A DNA stretch of 36,376 nt from Runella sp. CRIBMP (GTDB lineage: Bacteria > Bacteroidota > Bacteroidia > Cytophagales > Spirosomataceae): positions 1 through 36,376 of the forward strand of contig NZ_JAAAKZ010000031.1 in assembly GCF_009905605.1 (NCBI RefSeq), in the 5' to 3' direction. The position numbers and the translations under genes are program-made. The notes beneath the pieces are model-generated. The model saw only the letters and a program-made list of their open reading frames with translations. It was not told the DNA's origin and did not search any database. Below, in pieces: positions 6,241-15,017 of the stretch; positions within the stretch are counted from its first letter, which is position 1, and each line of letters opens with the position of its first letter.

Positions 6241-7821
6241 ATGGAAAATGGTATAAAACAAGATTCATTTTTTGGTTCTCTTTTTGGCAAAAAAAATTCG
6301 TTGAATATTGACGGTAATTATCAACGCTCTATCCCGATATCGGTGCCAGATTTTGAGGATGTGAAAAAAGGCAAGTTTGATATGAATCAAACGCTTTTAC
6401 AATTTACAGATAACCCCAAGGATAGACTGACCATTTCAGATGCCTTTAGAGGAATACAAGTCTTTGGGGCCATCGGCAGTGGTAAAAGTAGTGGCTCAGG
6501 CAAGACAATTGCGCTTAGTTTATTACGTAATGGTTATGGTGGTTTGATTATGTGTGGCAAGCCCGACGAATCGGAGACGTGGTTAGAGTATGCTTATGCT
6601 GCTGGGCGGGAAAAGGATATTATTATCTTTTCAAAAGATAGTGGCCACGAATTTAACCCGTTGCAATATGAGATGCAACGGCAAGGGAAAGGCGGCGGTG
6701 AAACCATGAACTTGGTAACACTTTTTATGCATATAAATGAACTTGGTGAGCGCATCAATGGCGGTGAGAGTAAAGAGGGTGATTCATTTTGGAAAAATGC
6801 CCTGCGTAGACTTTTAATCCGAGTGATTGATCTGATTAAGATTTCAGGTGAAGAACTGAGCATTAGGAACATGGTTGAGATTGTAAACTCAGCACCAAGC
6901 GGGCAAAATTTTTTGCCATTTTTGGACCAAGTTTCTGACGAAGAACGTGATGAGTGGTTTGAGCAGGGCTACTGCACACAATGCCTACAAATTGGATTTG
7001 CGAAATATTCAACGATGAATGCGGAGGAAAAGCAGACCTTCAAAATGGTTTATCGTTACTTCCTCAGAGATTTTGCAAAGCTATATGACGAAACACGCTC
7101 AGCGGTTATTGAATCATTTTTGGGTTTGGCCGAACCATTTTTATCTGGGATTTTGGCGAAGCAATTTTCTCAGGGGGTGAACATTACCCCTGAAATTACG
7201 CATGAGGGAAAGATCATTATTATGGATTATCCTGTGAAAGAATATTTAGAGGTAGGCATTTTTTCCCAATGTATCATGAAACTTTTGTGGCAGCAGGCCA
7301 CCGAGCGCCGAAATATAAATGAAAGCCCAATGCCAGTTTTTTTGTGGGTGGATGAAAGCCAATTTTTCCTCAGTGAATACGATATGTTATATATGACCAC
7401 AGCACGCAGCTCTAGAGCTATTACCTGCTTTTTGACCCAAAATATAAGTAATTACTATAGTGTAATTGGTGGCAATCACCCGAAAGCACGGGTTGATAGT
7501 TTGCTTGGGAATTTATGTACCAAGATATTCCACGCCAATAATGACTATGAAACTAATATGTGGGCGGCTAATACCATTGGTAAAAAATTCAAAAGCATGA
7601 GTTCTTTCGGGGGTAATATTAGCCCAGGTAGTAACTGGATGCCCTCCCTTGGTACAAACACTGCCGAGCAACTTCATTACCAAGTTGAACCAACCAGATT
7701 TACAGTTTTAAAATGTGGTGGAGTAGAAAATGATTTTGTTGTTGAAGGTGTAATTATTACTGCGGGAAAAGTTTGGAGCAATGACCAAAATTTTATTGAG
7801 ATACCGTTTTTCCAAACGTGA
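6241..7821 (+). CDS. traD: Type IV coupling protein (TraD/TrwB-like ATPase)
   Basis: 526-residue P-loop ATPase that links the relaxase-DNA complex to a secretion channel. The Walker A region is GAIGSGKSSGSGKT at residues 76-89, and FLWVDESQFF near residues 367-376 is the Walker B segment. ARSSRAITCFLTQNISNYY follows, typical of the RecA-like core with a TraM-recognition segment. No transmembrane helices are seen at the N-terminus, so this is a soluble-type coupling protein, unlike F TraD. It sits 38 bases after the disordered protein gene and upstream of the relaxase gene, the coupling-then-relaxase order of MobF plasmids such as R388. No VirB4 or other channel gene is present. Confidence 0.85.
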   Translation: MENGIKQDSFFGSLFGKKNSLNIDGNYQRSIPISVPDFEDVKKGKFDMNQTLLQFTDNPKDRLTISDAFRGIQVFGAIGSGKSSGSGKTIALSLLRNGYGGLIMCGKPDESETWLEYAYAAGREKDIIIFSKDSGHEFNPLQYEMQRQGKGGGETMNLVTLFMHINELGERINGGESKEGDSFWKNALRRLLIRVIDLIKISGEELSIRNMVEIVNSAPSGQNFLPFLDQVSDEERDEWFEQGYCTQCLQIGFAKYSTMNAEEKQTFKMVYRYFLRDFAKLYDETRSAVIESFLGLAEPFLSGILAKQFSQGVNITPEITHEGKIIIMDYPVKEYLEVGIFSQCIMKLLWQQATERRNINESPMPVFLWVDESQFFLSEYDMLYMTTARSSRAITCFLTQNISNYYSVIGGNHPKARVDSLLGNLCTKIFHANNDYETNMWAANTIGKKFKSMSSFGGNISPGSNWMPSLGTNTAEQLHYQVEPTRFTVLKCGGVENDFVVEGVIITAGKVWSNDQNFIEIPFFQT

Positions 7822-7862
7822 TTGCACGATTAAAACCTCCAAGATTTGAGGCGGTCAAATTC

Positions 7863-7907
7863 ATTTAATTAAATAAAAAAGAGTGGCTAAAACGCCACTC
7901 TTTTTTT
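7863..7907 (+). terminator. Palindrome plus Rho-independent terminator after traD
   Basis: A perfect ATTTAATTAAAT palindrome (7863-7874) runs into an A tract, then GAGTGGC (7881-7887), a six-base loop, GCCACTC (7894-7900) and seven T residues. The A and T tracts extend the stem, so it should work on both strands. It separates traD from the relaxase gene, which therefore likely has its own promoter. Confidence 0.85.
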
Positions 7908-8034
7908 GGGTTGCTCCCCCTTAGCCATCTAAGGAGAGATGTCTGTAAAAAAAATAAAAATAAGATTGACTATAATTAATAAAAACTACTTACTACATTT
8001 ATATCAGTTATCACTACCAACATTCCTAAAAAAG

Positions 8035-10887
8035 ATGTTACGTATCACTGCAAATACATCACCCGAAGGAGCATCAAAATATTATGATGAAGGTTTATCA
8101 CGCTCAGATTATTACACTCAAAAAAATGATGTAATAGGAAAATGGAACGGTAAAGCTGCAACAAAATTAGAACTCGGAGAAGATATAACCAAAGAACAAT
8201 TTGAAGCATTATGTTACAATAAAAACCCAGAAACGCAAGAACAACTAACAGCCCGAAATAATGAAACAAGAAGAGTTGGATATGACTTTACATTTTCAGT
8301 ACCAAAATCAGTATCAATAGCATACGCAACTACCGAAGATAAAGAACTACTTGAAGCATTCAGAAATTCCGTTCAAAATACCATGAGCCATATTGAAGAA
8401 AATATGGAAACACGCATTCGTAAAAATGGAGCATCTGATAATAGAACAACTGGTAACATGGTTTGGGGTGAGTTTATCCATACCACGGCACGACCTGTGG
8501 ACGGACTTCCAGACTGCCACTTACATGCTCACTGCTTTGCTTTTAATGCAACCTATGACGACCAAGAACAAAAATGGAAAGCAGGTGAATTTGGAAATAT
8601 AAAAAGTGAAGCCCCTTATTATGAGGCTTACTTTAATTCTATGCTTGCGAATAATTTGCAAAAGGCAGGATATAATTTAGAGCGTAATGATATAAATTTT
8701 GAACTGGCGAGTGTATCGAGAGAAACCATAGAAAAATTTTCTCGACGTACCACCGAGATTGAAAAACTCGCCGCTGATAAGGAAATCACTAATGCCAAGG
8801 CATTGGATCAACTTGGGGCTAAAACACGAGAGAACAAGCGGGACGGCTTGACGGCGGAGCAATTAAAAAGCGAATGGGCTAACCGACTGACCGAGGACGA
8901 GAAAAAAAATTTTGCGACCGCCAAAGGCGGTCCGTTTACTGTTGAAAAGAAAAAACAAATTTCCCCTGACCAAGCAATTGACCACGCTTTAGAACATTCA
9001 TTAGAAAGAAAATCAGTAGTACAAGAGAAGCAATTACTGACCGAAGCAATGAAACGGGGTTATACCTCATTCAGCCCTGACGAGTTAAAACAAGCCTATG
9101 AAAAACGTAAAGATTTAATTTTCGCCAATGAAAATGGTAAAAAAATTCTCACTACTAAAAATGCCCTCAACGAAGAAAATAAATTGGTAAAAACCTGCGT
9201 GGAAAGTAAAGGACGTTTTAAGCCCCTTAATGATAATTACCAATTTCAGAATCCAGACCTTAACCCTGAACAAAGAAAAGCCGTTAGCCATGCGCTTGGC
9301 TCAAATGATGGAATTGTAATTATTGAAGGTGGTGCGGGAACTGGTAAGACAACCTTAATGAGTGAAGTAAAGGCGGGTATTGAGCAAAACGGGAAACAGA
9401 TTTTTGCGTTTGCGCCTTCATCAGAAGCATCACGGGGCGTACTTCGTGGAGAAGGTTATCAGGAAGCTGATACACTGGCGGCGTTACTGATTAACAAAAA
9501 ATTGCAGGAACAAACCAAAGGGCACGTGCTTTGGGTGGATGAAGCAGGCATGGTTGGTAACAAAACCATGAATCAACTTTTAGACTTGGCAAAAACAAAC
9601 CAGAACCGTTTAATTTTTACGGGTGATACCAAACAACATGCTTCAGTTGAACGTGGTGATGCACTGCGTACCATGCAGCAAAAAGGCGGTATCAATGCGG
9701 TGAGGGTAAATGAAGTTGTGCGCCAAAAGAACCAAAAAGACTATAAAACAGCAATGGAATTTATGTCTAAGGGGAATATTGAAAAAGGTTTTAGCAAACT
9801 TGATGACATGGGAGCCATTCGGGAAATTGGCGACCGTGAACAAAGAAATAAAGAAATTGCCCAGGAATATTTGCAGGGAATTTCAGAGCGTAAAGGCAAA
9901 GGTTTTAAAGATGTTTTGGTAGTGGCTCCGACACATAAAGAGGGCGAAATGGTAACAAGTGAAATACGTCAAACGCTGCGCTCTAAAGGAAAACTTGGCA
10001 AAGATGATAAGGAGTTTGAGCGGTTGAAAAACTTGAACTTTACTGAGGCTCAAAAAAAGGATGCGGTAAATTATCAGGCGGGACATTTGGTTGAGTTTCA
10101 TCAGAACATAAAGGGCTTCAAGGCGGGTGAAAAGTTTGCGGTTACTGGTCGTGATGAGAAGGGGAATGTTCTGGTAAAAATGGCAAGTGAGAAAAACGGA
10201 AAAAGTTTACCACTACATGAAGCCAATAATTTTCAAGTTTTTCAGAAGCAAAAAATTGAGCTTTCGGAGAAAGATAAAATCAGAATCACTAAAAACGGAA
10301 AATCGGAGGAAGGAACGAAGCTGAACAATGGGCAGATTTATTCTGTGCGTAGATTTGATAAGGAAGGCAATGTTGAACTTTCAAACGGAACAACTTTAAA
10401 CAAAAATTTTGGCCACTTCACGCATGGCTATGCGGTTACTTCCGATGCTTCGCAAGGAAAGACTGTTGATAAGGTGATAGTGGCGCAAAGCTCTTATTCA
10501 TTTGGGGCTGCAACTCAGCAACAATTTTATGTATCAGTATCAAGAGCCAGAGAAGCAGTTGCGGTTTATACTGATTCAAAAGCAGATTTGGCAAGGGTGG
10601 TAACGGGGCGTTCTGCCGAAAGAATGGCGGCAAGTGATGTAGCTGCATCAGCAGCGGCCAATGATAATAGATTGAGAGAGCAACAAGCTTTTTTAAGCCG
10701 CTTGGCACAACTAAGACAAGCTTACACAACGTGGAAACAAAGTAGAGCCTCACAAGCCAGACAGAGGGCTTTTGAAATGGCTAAAAAAGTTGAGGTACAA
10801 ATAAAACCTGAAAATACATTTACTCAAACGCAAAAACCTGATAATCAGAATGTCAACACTCAAAGAGTTGCTCCAAGAAGAAAATAG
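8035..10887 (+). CDS. MobF conjugative relaxase-helicase (TrwC/TraI-like)
   Basis: 950 residues. The N-terminal HUH relaxase domain has paired tyrosines at 16-17 and 26-27 (SKYYDEG and SDYYTQ) for DNA cleavage, a conserved Asp84 in YDFTFSVPKSVS, and the metal-binding His triad in HLHAH (162-166). The C-terminal half is a superfamily 1 helicase: Walker A GGAGTGKTT near 432-440, LWVDEAG near 500, SQGKTVDK and YVSVSRAREAV near the end. It nicks oriT and unwinds the transferred strand. I chose ATG 8035 because family members begin at this point. The frame is open to ATG 7939, which has AGGAG only a few bases upstream, so a 32-residue extension is possible. The C-terminal tail is basic and disordered. 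Confidence 0.93.
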   Translation: MLRITANTSPEGASKYYDEGLSRSDYYTQKNDVIGKWNGKAATKLELGEDITKEQFEALCYNKNPETQEQLTARNNETRRVGYDFTFSVPKSVSIAYATTEDKELLEAFRNSVQNTMSHIEENMETRIRKNGASDNRTTGNMVWGEFIHTTARPVDGLPDCHLHAHCFAFNATYDDQEQKWKAGEFGNIKSEAPYYEAYFNSMLANNLQKAGYNLERNDINFELASVSRETIEKFSRRTTEIEKLAADKEITNAKALDQLGAKTRENKRDGLTAEQLKSEWANRLTEDEKKNFATAKGGPFTVEKKKQISPDQAIDHALEHSLERKSVVQEKQLLTEAMKRGYTSFSPDELKQAYEKRKDLIFANENGKKILTTKNALNEENKLVKTCVESKGRFKPLNDNYQFQNPDLNPEQRKAVSHALGSNDGIVIIEGGAGTGKTTLMSEVKAGIEQNGKQIFAFAPSSEASRGVLRGEGYQEADTLAALLINKKLQEQTKGHVLWVDEAGMVGNKTMNQLLDLAKTNQNRLIFTGDTKQHASVERGDALRTMQQKGGINAVRVNEVVRQKNQKDYKTAMEFMSKGNIEKGFSKLDDMGAIREIGDREQRNKEIAQEYLQGISERKGKGFKDVLVVAPTHKEGEMVTSEIRQTLRSKGKLGKDDKEFERLKNLNFTEAQKKDAVNYQAGHLVEFHQNIKGFKAGEKFAVTGRDEKGNVLVKMASEKNGKSLPLHEANNFQVFQKQKIELSEKDKIRITKNGKSEEGTKLNNGQIYSVRRFDKEGNVELSNGTTLNKNFGHFTHGYAVTSDASQGKTVDKVIVAQSSYSFGAATQQQFYVSVSRAREAVAVYTDSKADLARVVTGRSAERMAASDVAASAAANDNRLREQQAFLSRLAQLRQAYTTWKQSRASQARQRAFEMAKKVEVQIKPENTFTQTQKPDNQNVNTQRVAPRRK

Positions 10888-11263
10888 GGGAAATAATTTG
10901 TTGAAAAAAGAAGCAAACTTTCAAGAATTTGAAGAACTGGAAGAAAATATTGAAAGTGAATTTTGGGGTATTGAACGCATTTTAAGCCGAATGGCTTTGA
11001 TGCTTGACTTACGCCTTAAAGGTGGGCGGTTTTTAGCCCTGCCCTATTCCTACATGACCAAAATTCAGTTTGACCCTTCGGAAGCCTTGGAGATTTTTGT
11101 ATCAGATTTACATATAAAAATAAGAGGTAGGAATTTACATAAGCTGTATTCGTACCTACTGAGGCATAAGGTTACTTTTATTCAAGAAAGCTTAACGGGA
11201 AATGATTTGATTGATGAAACCGAAACTTTTGTGCGTGAAATAACAGTAGCACAGGTGATGTAG
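10850..11263 (+). CDS. Hypothetical protein downstream of the relaxase
   Basis: Up to 137 residues. The frame overlaps the relaxase C-terminus by 38 bases from ATG 10850. An AGGGG followed by TTG at 10898 gives an alternative start that would avoid the overlap, so the true N-terminus is uncertain. The protein is acidic at the start (EEFEELEENIESEFW-like), then has a compact region GGRFLALPYSYMTKIQFDP and LYSYLLRHKVTFIQES. No motif is recognised. Being last in the relaxase transcript it may be an accessory mobilisation factor. Confidence 0.6.
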   Translation: MSTLKELLQEENRGNNLLKKEANFQEFEELEENIESEFWGIERILSRMALMLDLRLKGGRFLALPYSYMTKIQFDPSEALEIFVSDLHIKIRGRNLHKLYSYLLRHKVTFIQESLTGNDLIDETETFVREITVAQVM

Positions 11264-11280
11264 GAAATAAATTACCTGAA

Positions 11281-11348
11281 CTATTGAAAAGAAAAACAAA
11301 GTTATTTTAAAGTTATTATATACTTATTTTAAAGTTATTTAATTAAAT
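11281..11348 (+). repeat. Junction signature 2 with AAAGTTATTTTAA repeats
   Basis: CTATTGAAAAGAAAAACAAA at 11281-11300 is followed by repeated AAAGTTATT and CTTATTTTAAAGTTAT words and a perfect ATTTAATTAAAT palindrome at 11337-11348. It lies between the converging mobilisation genes and the nuclease gene, and the palindrome overlaps that gene's stop codon region. The same AT-rich words recur near 16990-17010 and elsewhere. Confidence 0.55.
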
Positions 11349-12461
11349 AATTATTTCCCCAATAGTCTTCTTAATTACTTTCCCAATTTTATTTTCTTGT
11401 ACTTGAATATAACTTAAATCTAACTTTTCAAAATCAAACTCATTTTTTGAATGAGGGTGTTTTATTAGCCAATGATACGCTACTTTAGTATTTGTCGGAA
11501 AAGCTCTTGTTATCAAGAACCCTGATACAGTTGTATATTTATGCAAGGATGAATTATCAAAAAGGCCGTCGCTACTGGTTGAATAGTCTTGATTTTCATT
11601 ATTGAAATTTTCAAATAGTATATTTCTTTGAGTACCCAAAAGGGCATTATATACATCTTCTGTTGATATACCCTTACCGCTGAGCGAGTTGATACAAACT
11701 ATAAAAGGTTTATCCAAACTTCCATATTTGGATCCTTTATCCTTAATAGCCCTTCTAATGGAGTCATCACAACCGCCAATAAAACTCCCTACAAGTGTTG
11801 TTCCTAATGTACGGCTTTTTTTTATAGAGGCTGGGAATAGTGATATTGAAACAAGAATATCGTCATCTTGATAGGTTATATATTTGTCTCTCTTCTCATA
11901 GTAATTATCATTTTTTGATACTGCTCGTTCTGACCCATTTTCTTTTATAGCAATTTCAAGAGATGACTTTAATAAATTTAATTTAGCTTGATTACTGGAG
12001 AGGAACGTTATTTCTCTGACACTTACCCAATAATCAGGGCAATGTATTTTTTCAATTAAATCATAAATTGCATTATGTTTATTTCTCAATGACTTTTCTT
12101 CTTTAGATTCATCTGTGGCAATTTTTGCTTCCAGATATATTTCTAAATCACCCTTTCGTGCTAAAAAATCAGGGTTTTTAGTTGAATTGGGGACAATAGG
12201 ATGCGGTGTTAATATAAAACCTTGTTGGAAAAATAGCTCATGAATAAATAACTCAAAAAAAGCGGAATCAAATTGAGACTGAAAATCTCGTTTTAGTTGC
12301 CATTTACCGCTGTTTGGGTATCTCGCAAACCAATCGTTCAACATGTTCCTAGCTTTTACAAAGTCTTCAATGGCGGAATTATCGTAAAAATCATAGCTAT
12401 CATGCTGATGTTTAGCATAATTCAAATTAGTTCTTTCTTTATCTTCAAATAGCTTAACCAT
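11343..12461 (-). CDS. Putative PD-(D/E)XK-type nuclease, orphan defence candidate
   Basis: 372 residues, no homologue I can name. A segment FELFIHELFFQQGFILTPHP, then NPDFLARKGDLEIYLEAK, matches the core of PD-(D/E)XK nucleases: a helix with Glu75, Asp98 after Pro97, and Glu111-Ala-Lys113 on the next strand. The C-terminal two thirds has no known motif but includes FIVCINSLSGKG. No methylase or specificity gene is beside it, so it is not an ordinary type II enzyme. It may be a single-gene defence factor or act with the downstream nuclease gene, from which it is separated by about 34 bases on the same strand. Function is inferred from the motif only. Confidence 0.6.
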   Translation of the reverse strand: MVKLFEDKERTNLNYAKHQHDSYDFYDNSAIEDFVKARNMLNDWFARYPNSGKWQLKRDFQSQFDSAFFELFIHELFFQQGFILTPHPIVPNSTKNPDFLARKGDLEIYLEAKIATDESKEEKSLRNKHNAIYDLIEKIHCPDYWVSVREITFLSSNQAKLNLLKSSLEIAIKENGSERAVSKNDNYYEKRDKYITYQDDDILVSISLFPASIKKSRTLGTTLVGSFIGGCDDSIRRAIKDKGSKYGSLDKPFIVCINSLSGKGISTEDVYNALLGTQRNILFENFNNENQDYSTSSDGLFDNSSLHKYTTVSGFLITRAFPTNTKVAYHWLIKHPHSKNEFDFEKLDLSYIQVQENKIGKVIKKTIGEIII

Positions 12462-12495
12462 ATATCAACCCATATTTTATACACCTATAGCAAAT

Positions 12496-13377
12496 CTATT
12501 TAATTAAATAAACTTCATCAAAAATTGATTGTATCGTTTGTAAATCAACTTGTTTTTCAATAGTTGCTTGAATGTTTACAGGAACATTTGAGAAAAAATC
12601 AAGCCCTGTACGTTTTTCTATTTCATCAACATTAAGCCGATAATTTGACCATTTTTCAATGCCTACATTGTTATTGTTCGGCATCCAAACGGCTATAACA
12701 CGAGTATTTTCTTGCACTCTTTGAACATCATTTGAGCCAATAGGCAGCACTAAAATTACTTTCCAAAGTACTGCGGGTACAGTGATGCCATTACCAACTG
12801 AATTAGCTTTGCCGTTATCGCCCTCCCCCCCTACTCCGTATGTACCTGCAATGATATAAAGTTCATTGCCTTGGGTGATTAAATCACGTGCATATTGTTC
12901 CAGTAGTCGCCAAGCTTGCTGATTATGCTTTGGAGCTTGCGGAACAATATTTGAAAGTATGAAGGTGCTTTTATTTTCATCTACGGTGCTATCTCGATCA
13001 TCAGAGGGGCAAAGATGGCCACGGTCAAAACCGCTATTGGTATAATCGGAATGACGGGCGGCGTACCACCCTTGCGGTAAGCTGCTTTCTGGAATAAAAC
13101 TACCTGAATATCTATCAACTGACCCTTTCCAAGCGGTCGAAAGATGCCATGCTGCCCAATTTGTTAAATTAGTAGTGCTATTATAGCTCAGGGCATAGGC
13201 AGAGCGTTGAATGAGGTAATTTGTTACTGCTATGGGGTTAGATGTTGCATTTGAAGGGTTGCCAAGGGCTAAATGTTCATCACGTGTTGGTGATATAGTT
13301 TCAGGGATTATCGGAGAATTATCTTTACAGGAAAAGGTAATAATCAATATGGCAAGTGTGTATAAAAAAGGCTTCAC
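12496..13377 (-). CDS. DNA/RNA non-specific endonuclease, predicted lipoprotein (NUC1/EndoG family)
   Basis: 293 residues. The N-terminus is a lipoprotein signal: a hydrophobic helix ending in ITFSC, with Cys17 as the lipidated residue. The catalytic region contains DRGHLCPS (Asp118, Arg119, Gly120, His121), where His121 is the general base, then [19 protein letters not shown] with Asn152 and Glu160 in the metal-binding positions, as in Serratia nuclease. The enzyme should degrade DNA and RNA outside the cytoplasm, anchored to a membrane. It could feed on extracellular DNA, attack DNA entering the cell, or act on neighbours. No immunity gene is obvious, and export may make one unnecessary. 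Confidence 0.88.
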   Translation of the reverse strand: MKPFLYTLAILIITFSCKDNSPIIPETISPTRDEHLALGNPSNATSNPIAVTNYLIQRSAYALSYNSTTNLTNWAAWHLSTAWKGSVDRYSGSFIPESSLPQGWYAARHSDYTNSGFDRGHLCPSDDRDSTVDENKSTFILSNIVPQAPKHNQQAWRLLEQYARDLITQGNELYIIAGTYGVGGEGDNGKANSVGNGITVPAVLWKVILVLPIGSNDVQRVQENTRVIAVWMPNNNNVGIEKWSNYRLNVDEIEKRTGLDFFSNVPVNIQATIEKQVDLQTIQSIFDEVYLIK

Positions 13378-13607
13378 GGCTGTATTTATTTAATGAATAT
13401 GCTAATTAGCAAAAGTAGTCAGTTTCGTTTTACGAAATTTAACTAATATATTAGTTAAATAGTTTTTAAAAAGAAAAATAAACAAATCACAACTTTTTTA
13501 TAAAGTTACAATACACTTAAAATAACGTTATTTTAAGTTGTTTTATTCATTATAAATCCGTAATTTTATTTAATCAAATAAGTGATTCATTAATAAATAT
13601 TACGGCA
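13378..13607 (+). promoter_or_regulatory. Divergent regulatory region with a 22-bp perfect palindrome
   Basis: AT-rich gap between the nuclease (minus) and DUF932 (plus) genes. It holds a perfect 22-bp palindrome at 13516-13537 centred on AACGTT (half-site CTTAAAATAAC), a TTTAAAAAGAAAAATA word near 13466-13480, and an ATTTAATCAAAT variant near 13567-13578. The palindrome is a likely operator. Confidence 0.45.
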
Positions 13608-14447
13608 ATGATAACTTTAGAGCAAAAAAATGAAGTAGCACTTGAGCGGGTTTTGTTTCCTGTGGTGCAAACAGAACCCAAAGACCTGTTTCAATCATCA
13701 GGTACGGTTTTTGGCTCGCAAATGAGTAGCGCAATTTATGCCCCTACTCTGAATAAGGTTTTACACTTCGGCGGGAAACATTACAAGTTAGTGGATAATG
13801 AAACATTGATAATGCCGATTTATCATAGGCTGCTTGGTATGTTTGGGAATGATGGGTTTGAAGTAAAAACTGTCAATGAAGATGACCGCCGCTTTTGGAT
13901 TCAATTTATTTTGCATGATAAAGCAATCCAAGTAGCTAATAAAGACGTGGTTAAAACCATGATTGAGGTACAAAATAGTTATGACGGCACGATGAAACAT
14001 TCATTAGGGCTTTCATACTATCGGCAGGTATGCTCAAACGGTTTAATGGCTTGGAGCAAAGAATCATCTGTTAGTAAAAAACATTTTGACGGGTTACAGC
14101 CAGAACTTGAATATGCTTTAAATCAATTGGATAAAATTGATGAACAATTACGGAAATTTCGCACACTTACCGAAAGACGGGTTACAGCGTTGGAAGTGGA
14201 AGAAATCACCAAGAAAATACGGGAACATTCGGGGCTTTCATTTCCAAAGAAATTGATTGATTTAGCAGCGGAAGGCATTGGTACAGAAGCCGACATAGTT
14301 GATGCTCATGTAACGGCTTGGCACGTTTACAATAGCTTTAACGGGCTGTTAAACCATGATGAAAGAATAGGGCTTTCAATGGAGTTGAAAGAAAAAATTG
14401 ATAGACGGGTGCTTGAAACGATAAGTGAAGAGTTGGTTTTGAATTAG
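13608..14447 (+). CDS. DUF932 family plasmid/phage-like protein
   Basis: 279 residues. The sequence QNSYDGTMKHSLGLSYYRQV followed by CSNGLMAW is the signature of DUF932, a cytoplasmic family found on many plasmids and phages, often near SSB, anti-restriction and DUF2958 genes. A helical region with KIDEQLRKFRTLTERRVTALE follows. The reaction is unknown; a role in plasmid establishment is inferred from context. It is transcribed towards ssb and ends at a strong terminator. Start ATG 13608 begins ITLEQKNEV; the upstream gap includes a 22-bp palindrome that may control it. Confidence 0.8.
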   Translation: MITLEQKNEVALERVLFPVVQTEPKDLFQSSGTVFGSQMSSAIYAPTLNKVLHFGGKHYKLVDNETLIMPIYHRLLGMFGNDGFEVKTVNEDDRRFWIQFILHDKAIQVANKDVVKTMIEVQNSYDGTMKHSLGLSYYRQVCSNGLMAWSKESSVSKKHFDGLQPELEYALNQLDKIDEQLRKFRTLTERRVTALEVEEITKKIREHSGLSFPKKLIDLAAEGIGTEADIVDAHVTAWHVYNSFNGLLNHDERIGLSMELKEKIDRRVLETISEELVLN

Positions 14448-14475
14448 AGTTTAGAAAAACTCAGGTTTTAGGGTA

Positions 14476-14509
14476 GGGGCTTTAAAGCCCCTTTTTTATT
14501 TAATTAAAT
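14476..14509 (+). terminator. Rho-independent terminator plus ATTTAATTAAAT palindrome
   Basis: GGGGCTTTAAAGCCCC (14476-14491) is a perfect hairpin followed by six T residues (14492-14497), ending the DUF932 gene. It runs directly into a perfect ATTTAATTAAAT palindrome (14498-14509), whose last base is the last base of the ssb stop codon. Confidence 0.85.
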
Positions 14510-14898
14510 CATTGTGATTGGGCGGCAAAAGCCTGGCTTATTGCTTCATCTTCGGACTTATCTTTTTTCTCAAAGGTTACTTTTTGAACATAACCCGCAA
14601 TGATGGTTGCTTGGTTGCGGGTATAGCCTTGTTCATCTTTAAAAGGGCGGTAGCTTAGTGAGCCGATAACTTCAACCCTATCACCTTTTTTAAGGTCTTT
14701 GGCGAACTGAATGGCAGCGGGACGGAAAACTAATACTTCATGCCAAAGGGTTTCTTTATCATGCCAGTTACCCGCTTCATCTTTGTAGCTGTCGGTAGTG
14801 GCCAGATTTAGGCTAATAAATTTTTTGCCGTTGCTTTCAATGGTTTTGGCATCTTGGCCAAGATTGCCGTTAAGCTCTACACGGTTATTGTTTGCCAT
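14509..14898 (-). CDS. ssb: Single-stranded DNA-binding protein
   Basis: 129 residues with one OB fold: NRVELNGNLGQDAKTIES, then WHEVLVFRPAAIQFAKDLKKGDRVEVIGSL and YRPFKDEQGYTRNQATIIA. It coats single-stranded DNA during replication or after transfer. It lacks the acidic tip (DDDIPF-like) that recruits host proteins in chromosomal SSB and ends AFAAQSQ instead. It starts at ATG 14898 with GGGGGA four to five bases upstream. It converges with the DUF932 gene. Confidence 0.9.
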   Translation of the reverse strand: MANNNRVELNGNLGQDAKTIESNGKKFISLNLATTDSYKDEAGNWHDKETLWHEVLVFRPAAIQFAKDLKKGDRVEVIGSLSYRPFKDEQGYTRNQATIIAGYVQKVTFEKKDKSEDEAISQAFAAQSQ

Positions 14899-14968
14899 AT
14901 ATCCCCCGATTTTATTGGTGATGGAATGACAATAGCAAAACCAAAAACGGATTTCAAGCGGAATATTT

Positions 14969-14980
14969 ATTTAATTAAAT
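14969..14980. repeat. ATTTAATTAAAT palindrome
   Basis: One of seven perfect copies in the plasmid, between ssb and the primase-like gene. It is followed by AT-rich words (AAAGTTACAATAACTTTATT at 15003-15022) that overlap the end of the next gene. Confidence 0.6.
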
Positions 14981-15017
14981 GAAGTTAAAACAACATCATT
15001 TAAAAGTTACAATAACT

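Noticed and set aside
5925-6290. 121-codon minus-strand frame opposite the disordered protein gene
   Set aside because: Cys/Leu/Phe/Arg-rich sequence produced by reading the Ala/Lys/Gln-rich gene backwards; it also crosses the traD start.
10436-10753. 105-codon minus-strand frame inside the relaxase gene
   Set aside because: Shadow of a strongly supported gene on the other strand, with no motif or ribosome site.
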